Below are positions 13,285 through 20,096 of a stretch of 24,298 bases of DNA, in pieces. Location of the stretch: contig JBDHSU010000054.1 of NCBI GenBank assembly GCA_039808325.1, positions 1-24,298 on the forward strand, in the 5' to 3' direction. This DNA comes from JAFKKS01 sp039808325 (lineage in GTDB: Bacteria; Pseudomonadota; Alphaproteobacteria; Rhizobiales; Xanthobacteraceae). The position numbers and the translations under genes were made by a program. The notes beneath the pieces were generated by a model. It saw only the letters and a list, made by a program, of their open reading frames with translations, had not been told where the DNA came from and ran no database searches. How positions within the stretch are numbered: position 1 is the first letter of the stretch; each line of letters starts with the position of its first letter.

Positions 13285-15146
13285 GATGGCCCCACCGCGT
13301 TGGAGACCCGCGCGCCGGTGAGCCATTGCCGTCCGACGCGGAAGAGGAAGATCGGCATGCCGACGAAGTAGCGGCGCCAGAGCCGGCCGGGTTCCTGCGC
13401 GATGCGGAAGGCCCATTCGAGCCGCGCGTTGCGCACCCAGGCCGGCGCGCGCGGCACGGCCTCCGCCATGAAATCGAACAGCGCGCCGACGCCGACGCCG
13501 AGCCGGCAGCCGGTTTCCGCCAGGTGCTCCGTCAGCCACAGCTCCTGCTTCGGGTCGCCGAGGCCGATCAGCAGGATGTCGGCGCGCGACTCGCGGATGC
13601 GATGGATGGCGCCGGCGGTTTCCGGCGGCGACAGGTAGCCGTGGCAGGTGCCGGCGATGATGTGATGCGGCGCGATCTTCGCGATATGCGCGGCGGCGCG
13701 TTCGGCGATGCCGGGGCGCCCGCCGAGGAGGAAGATGCGGTATCTGTTGCGCGTGCGCGCGAGATAGGCGGGGACGAAGTCGGTCCCGTTCAGGTTCTCG
13801 GGGAACCGCTTCCCGAACAGCACGCGGCTCGCGATGTCGACGCCGACGCCGTCGTTGAGCACGATCGACCGCTTCAGCGCCTCGCGCGTGCGCGCGTCCT
13901 CGCTCGCGTGGTTGAGCGTGTGGGCGTTGGCGAAGATCACCATGTCGGGCGTCTCCAGGCGCGCGCGCGCGTCGAGCAGCGTCGCCGCCTCCGAGAACGT
14001 GGTGACGTCGACGGGGACGTCGAGGATCGTGCGCACCTTGGTGCCGCGCACCGATTCGTAGAGCGTCTCGTATTGCGCCCCGACGCCGGGCCAGCCATAG
14101 GCGGCGCTGGCGTCGATCGCGGCGTGGCGCCGTGCGGCGTGATCGCGGTGGAATTCCCGCCAGCGCGACGAGAATTCTTCCGCCGCCTTCTCGCAATCGG
14201 CAAAGTCGACGGACAGGCCGACGCCGGTCGTCTCGATGAGTCGGCGAAACGGCGCGATGGTGCTGAGAACCGGAAGGAGACCCGCCGACATCCCCTCGAC
14301 GGCGGCGAGGCCGAAGCCCTCATAATCGGAGGCGCTGACGAAGACCGAGCAGCGGCTGATATGCGCGCGGATATCCTCGGTCGTGGGCGAATTGACGACG
14401 GTGACGGCATCGGCGACGCCGGCGCCGGCCGCCATGCGCCGCAGGTCTTCCGGCGAAAGGTCGGACGCGCGCCCGGCGATGATCAGCCGCCACGCCGGAT
14501 CGGCGCGATGCACGGCCGCGAAGAATGCGATGACGCGGTCGAGCCGTTTGTTGCTGGAGAACCGCCCGAGCGCGATCATCGCCTTGCGCGGCGCCGTCGC
14601 CGAGGCGCCGGCGAATTTCACGATGTTGACGCCGTTCTCGATGAGCGCCATGCCGCGGCGGCGGACGGTTTGAAACAGCGCCTCGTCGGCGGCGCTGACC
14701 GCGGCGACGCCGGCATAGCGGCTGAGCGAGAAGCGCGTGACCGTGCGGAAGTAAATCCGCTTCAGGGCCGCCGCGTAGCGCGTATGGAAGAAGGCGCCAT
14801 GCGTCGACACGACGAGCTTGCGCCGATGCAGCGGCGCCGTCCAGGCGAGATAATCGAAAAGGAAGTCGATGCCGTGGACATTGACGATGTCGGCATCCTT
14901 GATGTGCCGGATGACGCGCCACGCGATCGGATAACGCGTCGATCCGATGAACGGAACGCGCACAATGTCGATGCCGTCGAGCTGCTCGCGTGGCGCAAGC
15001 GTGCCTTGCGCGTTGAAGATCCGGTTGAGCGTGACGACGCGAACGGCATGGCCGGCTCTCGCTTGTGTCGCCGCGAGCTCTCGCACCACTTCTTCCATCC
15101 CGCCGACAGCCGGATGGAATTGCCGCACGACGTGAACAATGCGCAT
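13281..15146 (-). CDS. Two-domain glycosyltransferase: GT4 (GumH-like) fused to GT26 WecG/TagA/CpsF (GumM-like)
   Basis: The open frame begins at 15362, but the fold starts at ATG 15146 with MRIVHVVRQFHPAVGGMEEV, giving 621 residues. Residues 1 to about 365 form a GT4 GT-B domain: VVSTHGAFFHT, IALGRFSSNKRLDRVI, and the EX7E pair Glu276/Glu284 within DYEGFGLAAVEGMSAG. From about 371 to 600 a GT26 domain follows: VDVTTFSEAA, FANAHTLNHA, VLNDGVGVDIASR with the conserved Asp432, ENLNGTDFVPAYL, GLGDPKQELW and GVGALFDFMAE. There is no stop or frameshift between the two. In xanthan synthesis separate GT26 (GumM) and GT4 (GumH) enzymes act one after the other, so this protein could add the second and third sugars. 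It is coupled to the flippase by a GTGA overlap. The ribosome site is weak. Confidence 0.92.
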   Translation of the reverse strand: MRIVHVVRQFHPAVGGMEEVVRELAATQARAGHAVRVVTLNRIFNAQGTLAPREQLDGIDIVRVPFIGSTRYPIAWRVIRHIKDADIVNVHGIDFLFDYLAWTAPLHRRKLVVSTHGAFFHTRYAAALKRIYFRTVTRFSLSRYAGVAAVSAADEALFQTVRRRGMALIENGVNIVKFAGASATAPRKAMIALGRFSSNKRLDRVIAFFAAVHRADPAWRLIIAGRASDLSPEDLRRMAAGAGVADAVTVVNSPTTEDIRAHISRCSVFVSASDYEGFGLAAVEGMSAGLLPVLSTIAPFRRLIETTGVGLSVDFADCEKAAEEFSSRWREFHRDHAARRHAAIDASAAYGWPGVGAQYETLYESVRGTKVRTILDVPVDVTTFSEAATLLDARARLETPDMVIFANAHTLNHASEDARTREALKRSIVLNDGVGVDIASRVLFGKRFPENLNGTDFVPAYLARTRNRYRIFLLGGRPGIAERAAAHIAKIAPHHIIAGTCHGYLSPPETAGAIHRIRESRADILLIGLGDPKQELWLTEHLAETGCRLGVGVGALFDFMAEAVPRAPAWVRNARLEWAFRIAQEPGRLWRRYFVGMPIFLFRVGRQWLTGARVSNAVGPS

Positions 15147-15536
15147 GGATGACGATGATCTCGATTGTTGCGTGGGGTGGCTCGCCGCATCCGCGGCGGC
15201 GATGAGCGCGAGACGAACGCTCTCGCACAAATGCGAAGAAAAGATGATGTGCGCGAACGATGTGAGGTGCGTGCGCCGCGCAAATTTTAGTCGTCGCATG
15301 CGCAACACGTTGTCACTTCGCGGCAACGTTACATCGCGGCAACGCTGCTGCGCCTGCGCCACACGTCCGGCGTCTTCGGGATGACGTCACGATGACGCCG
15401 CCGTTGAGTCACGCTCGCGTCGTATCGCGCTCTTAAGAAAAATGAGAAGACAATGGCGCGGTCGCGAGCCTTGCGTTCCCGACGCCGCTGTCGCGCAAGC
15501 AAATGACGATCCACCGCTGCTATCGACGGGAGCGTC
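15147..15536. promoter_or_regulatory. 390-bp divergent intergenic region between the glycosyltransferase fusion and the GH5 gene
   Basis: No gene is supported here. It contains GCGCAAATTTT (15278-15288), identical over 11 bases to 3635-3645. A tandem TCGCGGCAACG pair follows (CGCGGCAACG at 15319-15328 and 15335-15344); the second copy begins ACATCGCGGCA (15331-15341), which matches 4619-4629. The perfect palindrome TGACGTCA is at 15382-15389. An A-rich patch lies near 15434-15452. These shared words suggest co-regulation with the other two long spacers of the locus. I could not assign promoter boxes with confidence. Confidence 0.45.
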
Positions 15537-16592
15537 GTGCCTAAATCCGTCTCGATCAGTGCGCTTGTGATGTTTCTGGGCTTTGCGGCGAGCGGCGCGG
15601 CCTTGGGCCAACAGAATGTCCGTTCACAATTTCTTACCGGCGTAAACATTGCGGGCGCGGAGTTCGGCGAGAAGAAGATGCCGGGGAAGCACGGCACCGA
15701 TTATTTCTATCCGTCGCGCGCCAACATGGATCTGTTCATCGGAAAAGGTTTGCGGACCTTGCGTGTGCCGTTTCGCTGGGAGCGAATGCAGCACGTGCTT
15801 TACGGCGAGATCGACGCCGCGGAGGCGCGGCTCCTCGACGACGTCGTGAACCACGCGACCGGGAAAGGCGCGCGCGTCATCCTCGACGTTCACAACTATG
15901 CCTCCTTCATGCGGCGGCCGATCGGAACGGAGGAGGTGCCGACCGATGCGCTGGCGGATTTGTGGACGCGCCTTGCGGCGCGTTACAAGAACAATGAGAA
16001 AGTGATCTTCGGCTTGATGAACGAGCCGAAGGGCCTTGCCACCGAGACGTGGCTCGAGGCGGCGAACAAGTCCATCGCCGCGATCCGGCGCGCCGGCGCG
16101 CGCAACCTCATTCTCGTTCCCGGAAACGGCTGGACCGGCGCGCATAGTTGGGCGAGTCGCGGCTACGGCACGCCGAATGCGGACGTCATGGCGCGCGTCG
16201 CCGATCCCGCGAACAACTTCGCCTACGAGGTGCATCAGTATCTCGACGGCAACTTCTCCGGCACGAAGCCGAACTGCAAGAGCGCGACCGTCGGCGTGGA
16301 AAAGCTCGCCGCGATGACGCCGTGGCTGCGCGCGCACAAGCGCCGCGCGCTGCTCGGCGAGTTCGGCGCGGGGAAGGACGCGACCTGTCTCGCCGCGCTC
16401 GACGGCATGCTGACCTACATGGCCGAGAACGCCGACGCCTGGATGGGCTGGACCTATTGGGCCGCCGGCCCCTGGCCGCGCACCTATTTCACGAGCCTCC
16501 AGCCGGCCGACGGCGTTGACCCGCCGCAACTGCAGGTGCTGCTGCGGCATCTCGCGCCGCCGGCCGCCGCCGAGCGGCGGAGCGTGAACTGA
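15537..16592 (+). CDS. Secreted GH5-family glycoside hydrolase (endoglucanase-like)
   Basis: The product has 351 residues and starts at GTG 15537, with CGGGAG about seven bases upstream. A signal peptide ends near residues 24-25 (GQQ). The TIM-barrel motifs of GH5 are present: GVNIAGAEFG, LRVPFRWERMQ, VILDVHNYA, the acid/base glutamate in GLMNEPKG (Glu163), the histidine of YEVHQYLD and the nucleophile in LLGEFGAG (Glu275). Both catalytic residues are intact, so it should cleave beta-1,4-glucan or a related chain in the periplasm or outside. In an EPS locus such enzymes trim or release polymer, or degrade the product during dispersal. The stop overlaps the start of the polymerase by one base. 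A GH5 enzyme here supports a cellulose-like backbone, but GH5 also includes mannanases. Confidence 0.93.
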   Translation: MPKSVSISALVMFLGFAASGAALGQQNVRSQFLTGVNIAGAEFGEKKMPGKHGTDYFYPSRANMDLFIGKGLRTLRVPFRWERMQHVLYGEIDAAEARLLDDVVNHATGKGARVILDVHNYASFMRRPIGTEEVPTDALADLWTRLAARYKNNEKVIFGLMNEPKGLATETWLEAANKSIAAIRRAGARNLILVPGNGWTGAHSWASRGYGTPNADVMARVADPANNFAYEVHQYLDGNFSGTKPNCKSATVGVEKLAAMTPWLRAHKRRALLGEFGAGKDATCLAALDGMLTYMAENADAWMGWTYWAAGPWPRTYFTSLQPADGVDPPQLQVLLRHLAPPAAAERRSVN

Positions 16593-18001
16593 TGCCGCGC
16601 GGATCGGCGATTCCGCTGCACGCGGGCGCGGCGACGTTCGCCGGCCGCGCCCGCGGCTACGCGCGCCCCGCGGCGCCGGCGGCGGAGGGCTCGCGCTGGA
16701 TCATGCTGGCTCTGGTGTTCGGCGCCGTCACCTTCAACATGGCGCTGTGCTTCCTCAACACCGGCTTCATTTCGGTCAGCAACCTGCATGTCATCGGCTG
16801 CGAGGCGCTGATCATCACCGCGACGCTCCTCTACGCATACAAGGCGCTGAACCAGACGCATTTGCTGCTGATCGGCGGCATCGTGCTGTGGACGCTGCTG
16901 CTGTCGTCGCTGCGCGTCATCTTCATGACCGACGACGCCTTCGACATCAAGATCGTGCGCGATCTGATCATCCCGATCGCGTTCTTCCTGCTCGGCTTGC
17001 GCGTGAAAAATCTGAAGACGGCGGATTTTATCGTGCGCCTCGTCGTTCTCGTCGTTCTCGGCTTCGCCCTGTTCGAATATTTCGCGCTCGACGTGTTCGT
17101 GAAGTATTTCAGCGTCGCCAAATATTACGTCGCGCGCGGCACCATGGAGGCGAAGCAGGCGTTGCAGTCGGCCGATCTGTTCATCAGCGGCATGCGTCCG
17201 GCCGGCGCGGAAGGCGGGCGCAACCTGTTTCCGTTCCTCGGCGACCATCGCGTCTCGTCGGTGTTCCTCGAGCCGGTGTCGCTCGGAAACTTCGGCGTCA
17301 TCGTCGCGATCTGGGCGATGGTCCGTTCCAAGTTCGGCGAGACGTATCAGTTCGGACTGCTGGCCGCCGCCTTCGTGTTGATCGTTTTGGCCGACAGCCG
17401 CTTCGGCGCCTATCTTTGCATTCTGGCGTTCGTCCTGATGCTTTGCCCGCTCGGCTTCGCGACCGCCGGCGTCGTCGTCCTTCCGCTGGTGGCGCTGGTC
17501 GTTCTCGTCATCGTGCCGGTGGTCGTGACCGGCAGCTATGATCCGCAGAACCGCTATGTCGATAACGGCTTCGTCGGCCGCTTCGTTCTCGCCGCGCAGA
17601 TCCTCGGCGATTTCGATGTCTGGTCGTGGCTCGGCTTGCGCGCCGCGCGGATGCAGACCTTCGATTCCGGCTACGCCTACACCATCAGCGGCATCGGCGT
17701 GATCGGGCTCGCCGCGCTATGGGGCGTTCTCTTCGCGACCGAAGGCGCCGACCGCCAGTACTATACGCTGCGCAACCTGATGGCCCTCTATTACGGGACG
17801 ATCCTGTGCGTTAGCAATTCGCCCTATACGATCAAGACCGCGAGCCTCACCTGGTTTCTCATCGGGGCGGCCGCGGCGATAAAGCCGCCGCGGGGGATGA
17901 AGAAAGCCGTGAGTAACGCGCAAGCTGCGAGCGCCGGCGCCGTGCCGATCCCGCTCCACGGCAAAGTTCGGTTTAAAGAACGAGTTGGTCCGGCGGCTTG
18001 A
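16592..18001 (+). CDS. Exopolysaccharide repeat-unit polymerase (Wzy/GumE-like membrane protein)
   Basis: The 469-residue protein has a short cytoplasmic N-terminus of about 34 residues and then about ten or more membrane helices, from WIMLALVFGAVTFNMALCFL onward. A large external loop around residues 175-225 contains GMRPAGAEGGRNLFPFLGDH and then RVSSVFLEPVSLGNFGVI. Arginine plus the F-x-EP-x-x-x-G pattern is typical of O-antigen polymerase/ligase-type proteins. The C-terminal 45 residues are hydrophilic and look disordered. It should join flipped repeat units at the periplasmic face. The ATG overlaps the GH5 stop (TGATG), so translation is probably coupled. Wzy proteins are poorly conserved; the call rests on topology, the loop motif and the absence of another polymerase. 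Confidence 0.85.
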   Translation: MPRGSAIPLHAGAATFAGRARGYARPAAPAAEGSRWIMLALVFGAVTFNMALCFLNTGFISVSNLHVIGCEALIITATLLYAYKALNQTHLLLIGGIVLWTLLLSSLRVIFMTDDAFDIKIVRDLIIPIAFFLLGLRVKNLKTADFIVRLVVLVVLGFALFEYFALDVFVKYFSVAKYYVARGTMEAKQALQSADLFISGMRPAGAEGGRNLFPFLGDHRVSSVFLEPVSLGNFGVIVAIWAMVRSKFGETYQFGLLAAAFVLIVLADSRFGAYLCILAFVLMLCPLGFATAGVVVLPLVALVVLVIVPVVVTGSYDPQNRYVDNGFVGRFVLAAQILGDFDVWSWLGLRAARMQTFDSGYAYTISGIGVIGLAALWGVLFATEGADRQYYTLRNLMALYYGTILCVSNSPYTIKTASLTWFLIGAAAAIKPPRGMKKAVSNAQAASAGAVPIPLHGKVRFKERVGPAA

Positions 18002-18002
18002 C

Positions 18003-18018
18003 GCCCCGGTGGCGGGGC
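18003..18018. terminator. Short GC hairpin between the polymerase and the AsnC-type regulator
   Basis: GCCCCG (18003-18008) pairs with CGGGGC (18013-18018) around a four-base loop, directly after the polymerase stop and in the 48-base gap between two convergent genes. There is no T-run, so intrinsic termination is only a possibility. Confidence 0.35.
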
Positions 18019-18049
18019 AGGCGTTAGGCCGGCTTCTCGGGACGGCTTC

Positions 18050-18532
18050 TCAGGCCGGCTTGGTGGCCTTGCCGCCGGGCGGGTGGAACGGCAGCGCCGT
18101 CGTCGCCTTGACGCGCTCCATGGCGAAGCGCGACGTGACGTTCTTCAGCGGGAAGGCCGCGATCAGGCGCTTGTAGAATTGGTCGTAGGCCGCCATGTCC
18201 GCGACGACGACGCGCAGCATGTAGTCGACGTCGCCCGCCATGCGGTAGAATTCCATGACCTCGGGCATGGCGACGATGGCCTCGGAAAAGCGCGACAGCC
18301 ACCCATGCGAATGGTCGCTGATCTCCACGGAGACGAAGACGTTGAGGCCGAGCCCGAGCTTTTCCGGGTCCAGCAGCGCGACGCGGCGCTGGATATAGCC
18401 GTCCGCCTCGAGGCGTTGGATGCGCTTCCAGCACGGCGTCTGCGAGAGCCCGACCTTGTTTCCGATCTCGGCGATCGACAGGGTGCAGTCGTGCTGCAGC
18501 AGATCGAGAATCTTTTTGTCGGTCACGTCCAT
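18050..18532 (-). CDS. Lrp/AsnC-family transcriptional regulator
   Basis: An open frame extends to 18670, but the domain starts at ATG 18532 (MDVTDKKILDLLQ), giving 160 residues, the usual family length. The N-terminal winged HTH includes LSIAEIGNKVGLSQTPCWKR and LEADGYIQRRVALLDPEKLG. The remainder is the RAM domain that binds amino acids and drives oligomer formation (VEFYRMAGDVDYMLRVVV-like region, then FPLKNVTSRFAME). It is divergent from the D-amino-acid-dehydrogenase-like gene with a 280-base gap, the classic arrangement of a Lrp-type regulator and the catabolic gene it controls. That link is inferred from position. Candidate promoter boxes lie at 18581-18610. Confidence 0.94.
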   Translation of the reverse strand: MDVTDKKILDLLQHDCTLSIAEIGNKVGLSQTPCWKRIQRLEADGYIQRRVALLDPEKLGLGLNVFVSVEISDHSHGWLSRFSEAIVAMPEVMEFYRMAGDVDYMLRVVVADMAAYDQFYKRLIAAFPLKNVTSRFAMERVKATTALPFHPPGGKATKPA

Positions 18533-18580
18533 CGCGTTCGTCCGATCCGAGAAGCCTGGGGCCTTGGGTGGGGGGCGTCC

Positions 18581-18610
18581 TTTATATCGAACGACGTCGC
18601 GCCATAGCAA
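18581..18610 (-). promoter_or_regulatory. Candidate sigma-70-type promoter of the AsnC-family regulator
   Basis: On the minus strand TTGCTA (18610-18605) and TATAAA (18586-18581) are 18 bases apart, four and five matches to the consensus. Transcription would start near 18574, about 40 bases before the ATG at 18532. This is a pattern match only. Confidence 0.4.
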
Positions 18611-18658
18611 CCTCTCCGCCGGGGTGGCGCGGTCTTTTCGGCCGGGCGCCGGATGTCT

Positions 18659-18686
18659 TTGACAAACCACGGTTTTAGGATGTAGT
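18659..18686 (+). promoter_or_regulatory. Candidate promoter of the D-amino-acid-dehydrogenase-like gene
   Basis: A perfect TTGACA (18659-18664) is followed after 16 bases by TGTAGT (18681-18686), four matches to TATAAT. The leader would be about 120 bases, leaving room for a regulator site between promoter and gene. The -10 box is weak, so the call is tentative. Confidence 0.4.
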
Positions 18687-18812
18687 GGCGGCGGGGCCGA
18701 GGGCCGTCCGCCCGGACGGTGCGGCCGCGTTCTCCGGCGTCATCCCGCATTTGCGACGTTCTGTTTTCGCCGGCGCGGCGGCGGCCGCGGACATTGGGGC
18801 AAGGAATACGCG

Positions 18813-20069
18813 ATGGGCGCAGATACCGTCCGCAAGCATTTCACCGTTATCGGCGCCGGCGCCGTCGGCATTTCGGCGGCGCTGTGGCTGCAGCGCGACG
18901 GCCATGCCGTCACGCTCGTCGATCGCAATCCGCCCGGCACCGGCGCGTCGTTCGGCAACGGCGGCTTGATCCAGACCGGCGCGGTCGTCCCGATCGCGAC
19001 GCCGGGCGTGCTGCGGCAGGTCCCCTCGATGCTGATGGATCCGAACGGGCCGCTGGTCATCCGCTGGCGCTACCTGCCGTCGCTGCTGCCCTATCTGCTG
19101 CGCTTCGTGGCGTCGGCCCGGCCGAGCCGCGTCGAGGAAATCTCCATCGCGCTGCAAGCGATCCTCGAACACGCGGGCGAGGCCTATCGCAGCCTGCTGG
19201 CGGACGCGAACGGGCTGAACCTGTTGACCACGACGGGCGAGCTTTACGTCTACGAGACGGCCGCCTCCTACGCCGCGGCGAAGACGTGGCACGATCTGCG
19301 CCGCAAGCGCGGCGTCGAGGTCGTCGATCTGCCACCGGAGGAGCTGCGGCAGCTCGAGCCGGCGCTGGCGCCGATCTTTCATCGCGGCGTCTACCTCCCG
19401 AACTCGCTGAAGACCGCGACGCCGTTCGCGGTGATGACGGCGCTGGCGGAAAACTTCGTCGCCAACGGCGGTGAATTCGTCCAGGCCAATGTCCAGGACA
19501 TCGTCATCGAAAACGATGCGCCGGTCGCGCTCATGACCGACAGCGGGCGGCGCAAGCTCGATCAATTGGTTGTCGCGGCGGGCGCGCATTCCAAGCGGTG
19601 GACGCAGCAGCTCGGATCATACGTGCCGCTGGACACCGAGCGCGGCTATCATTTGATGCTGACCGATCCCGGCATCGAGCTGCGCGTGCCGCTGATCTCC
19701 GGCGACTACCGCTTCGCCGTGACGCCGATGACCGACGGCATCCGTCTCGCCGGCACGGCCGAGCTTGCCAAGGTCGACGCGCCGCCGAACTACGACCGCG
19801 CCGAGCGCTTGCTCAAGATCGCGCAGCGCGTTCTTCCCGGCCTCGACGGACGCAGCCGCACGCGCTGGATGGGGCAGCGCCCGTCCACGCCCGACAGCCT
19901 GCCGGTGATCTGCCGCGCGCCGCGCTATCCGTCCGCTTACCTCGCCTACGGCCACGGGCACCTCGGTTTGACCCTCGGCGCCGTCACCGGCCGCTTGATC
20001 GCCGACATGGCGGCCGGCCGCGCGCCGCTCGTCGATATGCGGCCCTACGACGTCCAGCGCTTCGCCTGA
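18813..20069 (+). CDS. FAD-dependent D-amino-acid dehydrogenase-like oxidoreductase (DAO family)
   Basis: The 418-residue protein has the FAD-binding dinucleotide fold at the N-terminus: VIGAGAVGISAALWLQRDGH with Gly14, Gly16 and Gly19, then Asp37 at the end of the second strand. GTGASFGNGGLI follows, the DadA-type continuation. Near the C-terminus, RPSTPDSLPVI and YGHGHLGLTLGAVTGRLIAD are the usual DAO/DadA motifs that contact FAD and substrate. Such enzymes oxidise D-amino acids to keto acids and ammonia and pass electrons to the respiratory chain. AAGGA lies eight bases before the ATG. The divergent AsnC-type regulator supports an amino-acid role. Related glycine or hydroxyproline oxidases are possible alternatives. 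Confidence 0.9.
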   Translation: MGADTVRKHFTVIGAGAVGISAALWLQRDGHAVTLVDRNPPGTGASFGNGGLIQTGAVVPIATPGVLRQVPSMLMDPNGPLVIRWRYLPSLLPYLLRFVASARPSRVEEISIALQAILEHAGEAYRSLLADANGLNLLTTTGELYVYETAASYAAAKTWHDLRRKRGVEVVDLPPEELRQLEPALAPIFHRGVYLPNSLKTATPFAVMTALAENFVANGGEFVQANVQDIVIENDAPVALMTDSGRRKLDQLVVAAGAHSKRWTQQLGSYVPLDTERGYHLMLTDPGIELRVPLISGDYRFAVTPMTDGIRLAGTAELAKVDAPPNYDRAERLLKIAQRVLPGLDGRSRTRWMGQRPSTPDSLPVICRAPRYPSAYLAYGHGHLGLTLGAVTGRLIADMAAGRAPLVDMRPYDVQRFA

Positions 20070-20096
20070 GACGCCGCGCCGGCGCGACCGGCGGCG

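Noticed and set aside
13185..15152. 655-codon open frame on the plus strand
   Set aside because: It is antisense to the GT4-GT26 fusion, with no recognisable domain and strongly biased composition.
15319..15344. CRISPR-like repeat
   Set aside because: There are only two short copies 16 bases apart with no spacer array and no cas gene.
15147..15362. N-terminal extension of the glycosyltransferase fusion
   Set aside because: The extra 72 residues have no family match, and the GT4 fold begins exactly at ATG 15146; the stretch holds repeated regulatory-looking motifs.
20072..20096. GC-rich inverted repeat between the convergent oxidase and PLP-enzyme genes as a terminator
   Set aside because: GCGCCGGCGC (20077-20086) is self-complementary but leaves no loop and no T-run; such words arise easily in GC-rich DNA.
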